From Alentia gelatinosa (Eukaryota > Annelida > Polychaeta > Phyllodocida > Polynoidae): DNA of 64,000 nucleotides. The notes below the pieces were generated by a model. That model was not told the origin of the DNA. It saw only the letters and a list, made by a program, of their open reading frames with translations, and ran no database searches. Each line of letters starts with the position of its first letter. Within the stretch, counting starts at the first letter, position 1. The translations under genes and the position numbers were made by a program. Positions 38,392 to 49,102 of the stretch are shown in pieces. The DNA is taken from positions 95,990,704 through 96,054,703 of the forward strand of contig OX465582.1 in NCBI GenBank assembly GCA_950022655.1, in the 5' to 3' direction.

Positions 38392-38565
38392 GGTTTTGAA
38401 GGAGATGTATGGGACCCACTGGTGCTTGATATGTTTGGATCCTAGACAGAAAATCATCCATAGACTGAAAATACCCAAAACCTTTTAGTTGTCATTTATC
38501 TATGATTACACTCTAATTCATCAATGACGAGCATATCATTTGCTCCTAGTTTTACATGTCGATAA
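38392..38565 (+). mobile_element. rep-I copy 4, 3' part only
   Basis: ACTGGTGCTTGATATGTTTG, GGATCCTAG, ATCCATAGACTGAA and CATTTGCTCCTAGTT match the right part of rep-I. Confidence 0.6.
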
Positions 38566-40139
38566 TCAAAAGAGGTTTAGCAACATAGTACTCTTGCAAG
38601 CTGAGTCTAGAGAATACGTAGAGAAACATTTAGATATGTGCCATAAATTTGCCTGGATACCCGTTGCAATGCCTTTTAGGGTGAGTGACCGTTGGACTGT
38701 CCCAGGTGGCTTAGTTCCCCATTAATTTGCTAGGTGGCGCAGTGAATGTAGGTACTTCTCCCCTGACGCTCACTGGTACCCGAGCCACCACTCCACGCCG
38801 TTCTAGTTAAAAGTGGTGTTGTTGCCCATGAGACGAGTCTAATTAACCGAGATGTCAATTCATGTGTCTATTCTAAATTGTTTCACGAATGCTGGATTAT
38901 ATCATATGTGTGGAAACGCGTTGCCATTCTGAACAAATAGAAATGTTACTGATCTGACACACTTTCAGAGGTTCTTAGTGTTTCTTCCGTATTTTAATGT
39001 TTCTCATACTAGTGTCATCCAATCCTGCCATTATTACAGAATAAAACCTGGGGAAGGAATTGGGTCACAAACCATGCCTCGATTCCATTTGCTATTTTCT
39101 ATCTTCATGAAAGAAACCCCAAAAATAGTTAAAAGTACCCGCTGAAAGCTTGTTCCATGCCATTAGCCGTTAGGTTTACTGCTACGTGTACATTAGCCAG
39201 TGTACCCACGGGTTCCTCTGCCGTAGAACCCTCCATCGGGTCGTCATTTCATACTGGCCGCACTCTGACATGTATGGAAAAAAATTAAATAGATAAATAT
39301 ACCCATTTGTTTTTGCTAACCTTCAAAACAGCTGTCTCTCACTTTATAACCATGTATTTAGAGGTACGTTTTCGGTGGAGCTTGGCTGTTTCTCAAGTCC
39401 AGCCATTCTGTTCAGTCTTCCTCGCTGGGTCCCAAACTGCATAGTGCCTGGACAATTAACATAGAACTGCTGTTCAACCCTAAATGGAGATAAGGGGTGA
39501 ATACTTAACCTAAGTGGACATGTGAATCTAAGGCGATGCTATCATAGGAGATGCTATCTAAAACCAGCTGTCCCAGAATTAAAATTTTCACTAACATCCA
39601 AATCTTTGGATAAGTAAGAAGGTCAGCACCTCATATAGCAACCGTGGGAAGTATATTAGCTGATTACATACGAAGTTCCCACAAGATACAAATTTAATGG
39701 CAGGGGAGAAGAGTTACAGTCGAGCATATGACGTCATTGGTGTGGTATGTGGTCCATAGTTTCTGCCAATGGAGGAATAGTAATGAATGAGGGTGAGGGT
39801 ATGTGTAAGTCACTTACCTACAAGTACTTCAGGGATAATTAACCCAACTGACGTCATAAATCAGATAGGAGATAATGTCCAGGTTAGGGAATAGCTTGTG
39901 CCATAGCAGTTAAGGCTTTAAATTTGTTTAACCTGAGATTACAAATTATTACTTCAGTTACACTTTCTTTCAGTCCTCAGTCATGTTTTACTTCTTTTTA
40001 AAGATCACTCAGTCGGTTTATAATGTCTTTATCTGCTCTTTGAAAGAAAGAGTGTCACTGTCATGTTTTTAAGTTTTGCGATTCATAAAAAAGTGTTTCT
40101 ATATGTTTTCACTAATATGCGAAACAAGATATTTGGACT
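38566..40139. other. no gene seen
   Basis: Unique sequence with no recognisable gene or repeat. Confidence 0.4.
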
Positions 40140-40400
40140 AAACTCCAATTAACAAATTAACATACCACTAATTAGGTCGGGTAAAGTGCTGTCGAGTGAT
40201 CGAATCATTGGCAGTAATTAAGTCGTCTGCGACAAAGATATTCAAGAATGACGATTGTTCGTATCAACAAGCCTTGACAAAGAGATCGTGGCAAGACGCC
40301 ACTGCAAGGAGGTGTTCTTAAAACTAAGAACGATAAAATCATTGATCTTTTTATGGTCTTTGTTGTATTCTCGTTATCTTAAGTGATCCGTCTTTGTGGA
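40140..40400. promoter_or_regulatory. candidate enhancer
   Basis: Unique sequence with CACTAATTAGG, CAGTAATTAAG, two SOX-like words (ACGATTGTTCG, TTGACAAAGAG) and TCATTGATCTTTT. Function is inference from motif density only. Confidence 0.22.
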
Positions 40401-41279
40401 GGACGGTCTCAGGACACCATCAAGATAATATCTTTATTTTGAGTCTTTTTAAAAAGTCACTTATTTTACCTTTTTTTTTTGGTCCCTTGCTAGGTGAGTT
40501 CTATACTTCATAACAAAATGTCTTCATCTGAGATAGGAAAATAGTAAACAATAAAAGCTGCAAAAGATATATCCTAGAATTCTGAGGAGGCCAGCACATT
40601 GGACTGACACTCTGATCGTGGTCACTGTCACCTGAGGATAGTCCTACTCTTAATATTTAGCCAGTATCATTTTTACCTACCATATTTAAAACGTTAGAAT
40701 TCCATCGAATCCGCTGGAAGTTGCTCCCATACATAGAGACATAGTGAACCAGACCTAGGCATGGAGACTGAAGGACCACGAGAGTGAGATTCTCGTGTAG
40801 TACTCAACTGAATCCTGCTAATTTTGTTGTGTTTCTTTACACAGATGTACTTCTATCCTTAAGATTTGTTTCTAGCTGTACTGAAAACATAATTTAGAAC
40901 TATAGTTTTCCAATCTCATTGGCATGAGATCGGTCTGTGAGACTATTGTGCTGGTTGCCGGTAAAAGTACCGGTGTCACGTGAAATAATACACACATACA
41001 CATAGCCTGTAGTGTGGCCGACTTTCACCAGGCGGCGTGTTTATATGAAATGACTATGAACTTCGACGCGATTTGAAAAAAAGGACCAAAACGCTAGCAG
41101 TTATTTCTTTATGTTACACACACAGAGAAGCGCACAGGGCAACGACGAAGTCGCTAGTTAGAGTTTAAAACACCTCCTTGGACATATCCTGCTGGGACAG
41201 TGCCACCTTATAGTAGAGAATGGGCGATAATACAGTATTTACTCAGAATACTCATTAGAATATCAACGGGTATGGTTTT

Positions 41280-41375
41280 TCGCACCTACTTCCGGTGTCT
41301 GTCGTTTGGAGCGTCCCCGGTCGTCATGGCGACGCTAGATCATTTTTGTCTCGGATGGCGTAGGTAATTTGGGTG
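41280..41375 (+). promoter_or_regulatory. promoter / first-exon candidate
   Basis: ETS-type ACTTCCGGTG (about 41287) is followed by GGTCGTCATGGCGACG (about 41322). The ATG inside it opens MATLDHFCLGWR, and a splice-donor-like CGTAG/GTAATT follows, with a stronger GTGAGT just beyond. No matching next exon was found. Confidence 0.3.
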
Positions 41376-41446
41376 AGTAATTGATGGGCGAAGGGAAGAC
41401 TACGAAATGGCAGGTGATAGAATCTGGGACGCTGGCCTGCGGGCAT

Positions 41447-41464
41447 GCTGCTAGGGGGCGCCAC
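41447..41464 (+). promoter_or_regulatory. CTCF-like site
   Basis: GCTGCTAGGGGGCGCCAC fits the CTCF core (YAGRGGGCGC). Binding not shown. Confidence 0.35.
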
Positions 41465-42248
41465 TGATGAGTGTTCTGATAGAGCAACTGCCAGCGCCAC
41501 TCAGCGGCCAACGCAGTTCACTACCTACATATAATTAGCACTCATCACCCACTCACGGGCGTTTCACTAGCCCATTGACATTTGGTGTCTATTGAAGCAA
41601 ACTATGAAGCAAAGAGCAATTCGCTCAAGAACCCATAGAACTTAGCCTTCCAACATCTAATAATGATATAAATCCTTTTAAAGTCAAATGACACTAAGCT
41701 ATATTCGGATTGAAGTTCATAAAAAGACAACGAATCATTTCCTTCTACTATTATCAAATAGTTATGATAGTCCCGCTAAAAACATTAAAAGGTTTTATCA
41801 ACTTCAAAGTGTTCCCTTTCAATGTATTTCATAATTGTGTTCAATAATACAGTACTTAAAAATAAGTGTATCTTTCCAATGTCGAAATGTGTCATTCACA
41901 ACGTTTGAGGAAGTGAATAATATGCAAATGATATCACGAGAAAAACTTAAAAGCAATAATTCATCTCTTATATATAACTGTGGCGCTGCATTGTATATGA
42001 AAGTTCAGTACCCGCAGGATTGTGCCACCTCCATGGCTGGTCACACCCCTCGGTTTAGCTTAATCTATTTTGACGGCAATTACAAGATGGCCCGAGCGTG
42101 AAATAGGTGATTAAAGCCGATGCTATAAAGGCCATCCTGAAAAGAATATACCAGTGATTCCAAAGAATAGAGTGTCCTGTGAGGAGCAACAATATTATTG
42201 CGGTGAACAATAGCTGTCATAGGGTTTCTTGATTATTCAACCCGGTCT

Positions 42249-42775
42249 GGGGCCCGTTGCTCCTGTTTTTGTGGTATCGCTAACTATAATCGGACCGCCA
42301 TTTTATTTTAACGATTACTCCTGTAATATTGGATCGTATCCCTATATTCCTGTGGTATCGCTATTTTTTACGGTGCGATAGCGATACAACAATTCAGGGG
42401 CACATATTGAATGAGACAGGGGAAAATTAATTAGTTCTTTAATTAAATACAGATGGCATCACAGTTAAAACTGATCTGACACCTGGTGGTGTGGATCGCT
42501 ATTTCCTATAGGTAGAAAAACAAGTGGCGGCGGTTGGTGGTGTCACCATGGATCGTTATTTGAAATATCAGATAAGGCTGTATTTAACCCATAGCAATAT
42601 GATCCGCAGTGCTGTGAAGGTCTGCGTAAAAAGTATCGCAAAAAGCAGTATTTTACGCTGCGATGCGCCTATGCGATTATGACGCGATCTGCAAAATTTC
42701 AGGAGCAACCTTTAGGCCCTCGGATCGCTATTCTGCGATCCACAACTGTGTCGTAAACGTGGAGCAACGGGGCCC
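42249..42775. mobile_element. rep-N (foldback MITE)
   Basis: Ends GGGGCCCGTTGCTCC and the inverse GGAGCAACGGGGCCC. The interior is rich in GATCGCTA/GCGATCC words. Confidence 0.75.
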
Positions 42776-42978
42776 TGGTGTGGCATCGTATCCAGCGGCT
42801 CCAGAGCAAAGGTCAGTGACCTGATTAAAATGCCGAGGGAGCTACTCCTGAGTGAGGGTTTGTCTGCAGGTGTTGTGTTCAGTCACTATTGTCAAGGGTT
42901 GATCGATAACAACACAGTATCTGACTGCCAAATGTCGACTTCAAATTGAACTAATCCTTTCTGCAGGAATGTGACCTA

Positions 42979-43177
42979 AAGGCCCGTTTCCATTTGCTGA
43001 CGACGAAAACGGTGAAGAATTTTTGAGTTCTCCTATAAGCCCATTTCCATTTTGCGTTAGCAGTGCTAAGGTCCGTCGGTGGTTCCTGACTGTAGAACGT
43101 TGACGGCCAATTGAAATAGGCTCTTAGAGGAACACGAATAATCTACACCGTTTTCGTCGGCCAATGGAAACGGGCCT

Positions 43178-43178
<1 letters not shown>
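42979..43178. mobile_element. rep-E copy 3 (MITE)
   Basis: Ends AAGGCCCGTTTCCATT and the inverse AATGGAAACGGGCCTT. Internal CCCATTTCCATTTTG and CCAATTGAAATAGG repeat the terminus. It stops one or two bases before a long microsatellite. Confidence 0.85.
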
Positions 43179-43180
<2 letters not shown>

Positions 43181-43270
<90 letters not shown>

Positions 43271-43353
43271 GACAGACAAACAGACAGGCAGGCAGGCAGA
43301 CAGACAGAGAGACAGACAGAGAGACAGAGACAGACAGACAGAGAGACAGAGAG
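43181..43353. repeat. compound (GA)n(CA)n(CAGA)n microsatellite
   Basis: Runs of GA, then CA, then CAGA/GACA units. Frames through it are artefacts. Confidence 0.97.
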
Positions 43354-43767
43354 GTTTCCGGCTGCAGGGCATCAGCCTTGACTGGTTATTGCTGCATCAT
43401 GATTTTATTTGTTCTTTGTTACCTATTTCATCACGTCACATTGCCTGCTATGGGGATGAGTTGAATCAATAACATTTATTGTTAGCATCATCGCATGGTA
43501 CTTGGGTCGGTAGGTTTGTTGTGGAACTGGCATGGAAAAGATCCGATACATCCATAATCTGCTTGCATTGATTATGTGTATTTAAGTCCTCTAGTAGTTA
43601 AGGTACAGCTCTCACACTTCAGCTTTAGCTCAAGAACAGAAGGCTCCTGGCCTAACCTTCAGAAATAGATTACGTCATCATCATAGCAACTGAGGTAATC
43701 CATATACCACAGATGCTATCCCAGATACTTAAGAATCAGCTCATTGTGTCCTAATATTTTCTAGAGA

Positions 43768-44392
43768 GATTAAATAATAAGAGAAAACGTGGTTACTGAG
43801 CCTGTAGGGGTGGCCGTTCGAGGTCTTTTGTCCCATTAAATACGTCCCTACACCGGAGGCTGAGCAACTTATTATATTACTTTTTATTATCATTATATAT
43901 GTAGATATCATAAAAGAATGCCATTTTATGTAATTATTAAGTACACTACCGCCCAATACGAGCACATTGTAGCCAAACATTCGCTATGGGCAAAGTGCGC
44001 CCGAACATTATTTATACTACATCCCTAGCAGCAGGTAGTATTTCATAGACGTTCGGCCATAAGTAGGCCTATATAATGATAAGAGAAAACATAATTACTG
44101 AACCCGTAGAAATGGCCATTCAGGGTATTTTGTTACATAAAACACGTCCAGAGGCGGAGGGACCATTTTATAGGATAAAAGGCCGAGAATGGCATTTCCA
44201 CGGACTCAGTAACTATGCTTTCCTATCATCATATATATCTAAATAACACGAAAAACCCATTGTATTTATTTTTAATGTCATCGATGCAAAGCTTATTCAC
44301 TACGTCCTAGTGACCCCAAACATTATTCATACTACACCCCTAGCAGCGGGGTAATATTTTATAGACTTTCGGCCATAGGTATATGCCAATAG
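43768..44392 (+). mobile_element. rep-W dimer (two units of about 315 bp)
   Basis: The segments 44004-44075 and 44320-44390 repeat directly (AACATTAT, CCCTAGCAGC, CGGCCATA). A foldback at about 44075-44243 lies between them, with AGAGAAAACATAATTACTGA and inverse arms. Part of a third foldback arm lies at 43770-43860. Confidence 0.65.
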
Positions 44393-44769
44393 AACAATCC
44401 GTATGTACAATTTGCTTTGTGTTTATCCCTCATACTAAACCTCTAGAACACAGTCATCCCAACGTATTCATGACAACATAAATTACAAAAAACACTCATA
44501 TGGAGAACGTAAAACCCAGGCTCATATGTCACTTTCATGACGTTGAGGCATGCTCAGGGTGAGGTGTGATACAAATACGACCACCTCCTGACGGCTTGTC
44601 ACAGTGAGTACGCCCTGAAGCCTCTTGAGATTACGAAATCATATTTCCGACCTGGAATTACCAGAGGCTAGTGTCCATAACCTATGAACCCCGTGTCCCG
44701 AAGCGTTGGGAAGTAAGGGGACCCACCGACCCCCCCTCTCCTGACCATTAGGACGCCTTAATCTGGCAG

Positions 44770-44960
44770 AGGTCACGTGGGCAGCCTGGCCAATCCCAGT
44801 CAAGAATGAATCTACCACTGCGCATGCTCATCACCCACCGGAAATGGGAGCGGGCAGTACTCGCCTCGTTCTGGCTCGGTATAAGAAGCTTCCGGGTGGT
44901 AGCGATGAAGTGCGGTGTATAGGGGAGCAGGGGGAGGAATGTTCCCATGGTAACGGTAGT
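44770..44960. promoter_or_regulatory. CpG-type promoter candidate with NRF1, E-box, CCAAT, ETS and X-box motifs
   Basis: GTCACGTGGG (44772-44781), CCAAT (44790-44794), TGCGCATGCTC (44819-44829, NRF1-type), ACCGGAAAT (44837-44845), CTTCCGGG (about 44890) and GTTCCCATGGTAAC (44941-44954, RFX X-box-type). No adjoining coding exon was recognised. Confidence 0.4.
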
Positions 44961-44967
44961 GCCGTCG

Positions 44968-45276
44968 CCGGTGTGATGCGAAATCTGGTTACCCCGGGAA
45001 AAATGGTAATTATCGCCCACTAGTATCTTGCGCGATAGTCCAATAGTCTGTGATATCTGAACGGAAGAACGTGTTCAGATGAATACGCATATATATATAT
45101 TTTTTTTTTGTTGAAGTTATCTTTATTCTGGAGTGATTTACTAGGATGAAAGCACCCGACTTTCAGTAGGCTCCAGGGCCAGCATTGGGTTTTAATACCT
45201 CAGATATACTTGTATTGGGTGGGCGATAATTACCATTTTTCCCGGGGTAACCAAATCTCGCAGCACACCGGGCGCC
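44968..45276. repeat. long inverted repeat enclosing a retroposon 3' end
   Basis: About 55-bp arms (44968-45022 and 45218-45276) share GGTTACCCCGGGAAAAATGG and its inverse. Between them, at 45100-45182 on the minus strand, CCCTGGAGCCTAC is followed by CCAGAATAAAG and a poly-A run. Confidence 0.7.
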
Positions 45277-45567
45277 TGTCGGGATGTGGCGCCCTGGAGG
45301 TGGGGAGCGATCATCGGCTTGAGAACCCCCGAGAGACCAGCAATGATCTGCCCTTGGGTCTTTAGGGATCTGCACAGCTGGTTGAGCTTCTCTCCAAGTG
45401 GAGAGGCACCTTGTTCTTTTTATCAGGACTGTTGCTTTGCCGGAGTACGCTGACAAAACACATTAATTCAGACACAAGTCTGTCTATGGTTTTGATAGGT
45501 AACCGTCACTGACGTCAGCAGTGATGGGACCAACAGCATTTGGTTAGTTTTACGAATCTGGGGCCCG

Positions 45568-45667
45568 TTTAATAATCTAGGATCGTAGAAAAGGGTTTTC
45601 ATGTACGATCCTAGATTATTAAAAGCCGCCTCCCCGAGTCCGTTTAATTATCTAGGATCGTACATGA
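45568..45667. repeat. rep-O hairpin plus extra arm
   Basis: TTTAATAATCTAGGATCGTA (45568-45587) pairs with its inverse (45604-45623). A third copy of the arm follows at about 45642-45667 in direct orientation. Confidence 0.85.
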
Positions 45668-46841
45668 AGACCCTTTCCTGTACCTCGTACAAGAGTTATC
45701 GTTAAATGATACTAAATTTGTTCGCTAAGAAAAGTCTTAGCCATCCATAAGGTCGTCGATATGTATTGAATAAAGTTGATCCACATCGTCCCCGGGTTTC
45801 TATGGCATGCAATTTCAAAGAAGGTATACCTGGAGGATACTAGATTATGAAACTGGTCCCTGAATTTATCCGATATTTTCCGTTCAAAACGTGAAGAGCT
45901 TTTACAAATCCATGAGTATTCTCATAAATTTTTAATAATTTAAAAAACAATTTTTTATCTAATAAGCTAAGTTCACGACTACAAAGATTCGCCGTGTTGG
46001 CGTTCTTCCCTGCACGAGTCATAACGAAACAATACATAAACACCACAGGACTCTACTATTGGATAAAGACAGACACATAAAAAAACAGCCTTGTTATCAA
46101 AACATATCGTATATCAAATCAATGATGCTACTGAGGTATTACATACAAAATGAAAATGCCAAAGCGCAGATCGATTACTACCATATGAACAATAAAGCAT
46201 TTCGTCCATATAAAGTTACTTTACTACTGACCTTAAGATCATCCTCCATTCTATAGGTCATACGTCCCAATTTATGAACTTTTCCTTTACTTTTGGTGAA
46301 TTTTGTGTTTCCTTCGGTAATGTATTCCAAATTAAATTTTTCACCAACAAAGATGTTCATTTTGTTCGGTATATCATGTAATATCGTTCGTGTATAATGA
46401 CGAATGATTGATATCAATAAACATATCTATCTTTTATTAAAAACAACATATCCGTTTGCGCCAGGTATGTCTATTTAGAGTTGCTATAGGTTTATCATGG
46501 ACACTTTGTGCTAGGTAGTAAATACAGAATATTGACTGGTTTCAGATGCAAGAAATCGTATGATCCAAGGAGCTGACGCGAGGAAATATTCCAGTACATG
46601 CGAGGACATTACGAGACAAGTCCTAGGGGTATACAACCGCTCTTATCTGAAATAAGTCTATATTTTATCATCCACATATATGCAACTGGTGGGGTGCCGA
46701 TATTAGTTCACTTTAGTGTTTCATATGCACTATTTTTCCGTATGCGCTAGCTTTTGCGGCCCGGAGCATACAACATATATGCGTATGTGCCTGGTGTGTC
46801 CTATAGGTTTACTACGGACACTTTTATTCACATGTAAGGAC
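45668..46841. other. mostly unique; possible short exon on the minus strand
   Basis: Minus-strand frame 46417-46232 ends at a good donor (AAG/GTCAGT) but matches no family I recognise. See the findings. Nothing else seen. Confidence 0.3.
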
Positions 46842-47402
46842 AACATTGCATAAAGTATGTACGCAGAATTTCCATAATTTTTTACCCCAACCCCCGCCCT
46901 CCCGATCTTATACGCAATAGAACAAAGTTAATATTAATAAAAATGACTGTTGTGTCACTATAACCAGATATAAACCGTGTTGGGGTCGAGCGACCAAACC
47001 AGTTATAATGAAAGTAGTTATAGATCCGAGGTAAAATCATTTATAGCTATTGCTAGTATGATAATATTGTTAAATACTATTGAGCGAATACAAATAACTT
47101 TGAATAGGTCGTGCGACCGATACTATAATTTAAGGCTCAGAATAGTTAATATTGTATTAACCGGGGTTTTTTAATGTATGACAACGATGAGTAGAAAGAC
47201 TTATATGGTTGGATGACTGGATTACAGTCGACCTCACAGATGTAACATGTGCTGAATATTAATGACCTGTTTTGTGTTTGTTTCATTGTAATATAGTCTT
47301 TGTAAAATTTATGAAAAAAAGGAGCACACGCAAAATCTCCGAAATGTTCGACTCCCCCCCCCCCCCCCACCCGCATTGCGTACGCACTTTATGGATGGCC
47401 CC
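46842..47402. mobile_element. rep-F copy 2, split by ~400 bp
   Basis: The left half (about 46851-46926, ending CGCAATAGAACAAAG) and right half (about 47325-47402, ending ACTTTATGGATGGCCCC) reconstitute one rep-F element. The C-run at 47353-47368 lies in its interior. The intervening sequence is unrelated to rep-F. Confidence 0.7.
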
Positions 47403-47595
47403 TAAGTGGTTAATAAAAACCTTTGATCTACGCTACCCCGTCTCCGTCACGATCTTATTTAGCATTCTCTTTATAGTGAGGGTTTACAGTGGGTAAATAT
47501 TTCATGTGTCTGCGGCAGAACGTTGAATGATGAGACTCACATTAAACAGGCATGAGGATGAACAGGTTCACGGTCAGTGCACGACAAAGATGCTC

Positions 47596-48320
47596 TATGT
47601 ATCCTAACCTCTAGTTACATAAAGCTACTCTAACTTAACTAAGACTGGATGCACATTCATTGATCCTTTATGTATCCTAACCTCTAGTTACATAAAGCTA
47701 CTCTAACTTAACTAAGACTGGATGCACATTCATTGATCCTTTATGTATCCTAACCTCTAGTTACATAAAGCTACTCTAACTTAACTAAGACTGGATGCAC
47801 ATTCATTGATCCTTTATGTATCCTAACCTCTAGTTACATAAAGCTACTCTAACTTAACTAAGACTGGATGCACATTCATTGATCCTTTATGTATCCTAAC
47901 CTCTAGTTACATAAAGCTACTCTAACTTAACTAAGACTGGATGCACATTCATTGATCCTTTATGTATCCTAACCTCTAGTTACATAAAGCTACTCTAACT
48001 TAACTAAGACTGGATGCACATTCATTGATCCTTTATGTATCCTAACCTCTAGTTACATAAAGCTACTCTAACTTAACTAAGACTGGATGCACATTCATTG
48101 ATCCTTTATGTATCCTAACCTCTAGTTACATAAAGCTACTCTAACTTAACTATGACTGGATGCACATTCATTGATCCTTTATGTATCCTAACCTCTAGTT
48201 ACATAAAGCTACTCTTACTTAACTAAGACTGGATGCACATTCATTCATCCTTTTTGTATCCTAACCTCTAGTTACATAAAGCTACTCTAACTTAACTAAG
48301 ACTGGATGCCCATTCATTGT
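47596..48320. repeat. 73-bp tandem satellite, about 10 copies
   Basis: TATGTATCCTAACCTCTAG recurs at 47596, 47669, 47742, 47815, 47888, 47961, 48034, 48107 and 48180, and a diverged copy starts at 48253. Copies 1-7 look identical. Substitutions appear only in the last three. Confidence 0.97.
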
Positions 48321-48939
48321 ATCCATCTCGACCTATGTTTGCACGTCTGAGTGGATACCTTTAGCTATAACGTTCCGTTGACGTCCCACAGGGGCTGGAT
48401 CTATTCCCAATACGGCTCTTCCACAGAACTCATGACCTTCCTTGACAGGTTCAAACGAAACAATCATCCAATTATGTAATCCCCCAATCTCCCCACTAAT
48501 GTGTATGAATCGATTGTATAACTAATGAAGCTATGGTTTATGGAGTTGAAATGTTTATCAAAATGACGGACATTGCTGGAAATCCACCTTATTTACAGAT
48601 CTGTTTCTGTTAGTTTTATTAGATTAGATGTAGATGCTGCTGTTGTTTATAGCCCTGATTCGGCAATATCCTACCTTTCAGCATAGTATGAGGGATCCAT
48701 CTGGTGCGAATGCAAGATGTTATAACCGGGAAGAGTTAATTGTATGGACAAACGTCTCTCCATTATGTTGAACGAACAAAATACAATGTTGATTGGTTTT
48801 TCTTTTGCAGTGGATACACGGTTCTATTCTTACCTAAATGATTAAATAATTATTAGATAAAAGAGTTAGTTAATGCTCTCATCTTGCTCTCATCTTTCTA
48901 TTGGATCTCCGGCTTGGAAAGATAATGCAGACTCTCAAG

Positions 48940-49099
48940 GGGGCCATCCATAAAGTACGTACGAAGAGGGGGCTAAAAACTTCGGAAATTTTGTGTATAT
49001 ACTGCTTCTTTGTTCTATTGCGTACAAAATCAGGAGGGATGGTGGGGGGGGAGGAGAATTTTTTTGAAAATCCTACGTACGTACTATATGGATGTCCCC
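48940..49099. mobile_element. rep-F copy 3 (MITE)
   Basis: Ends GGGGCCATCCATAAAGTACG and the inverse ending TATATGGATGTCCCC. AAG flanks both ends (48937-48939, 49100-49102). Confidence 0.82.
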
Positions 49100-49102
49100 A
49101 AG

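Noticed and set aside
43124..43472. Frames with Arg-Glu, Thr-His and Cys-Leu-Ser repeats
   Set aside because: Translations of the compound microsatellite.
45163..45456. 97-codon minus frame as a gene
   Set aside because: It runs into the CCCTGGAGCCTAC retroposon end and crosses an inverted-repeat arm; more likely repeat-derived.
47596..48320. CRISPR-like array
   Set aside because: The 73-bp units are contiguous with no variable spacers, and the genome is eukaryotic; it is a satellite.
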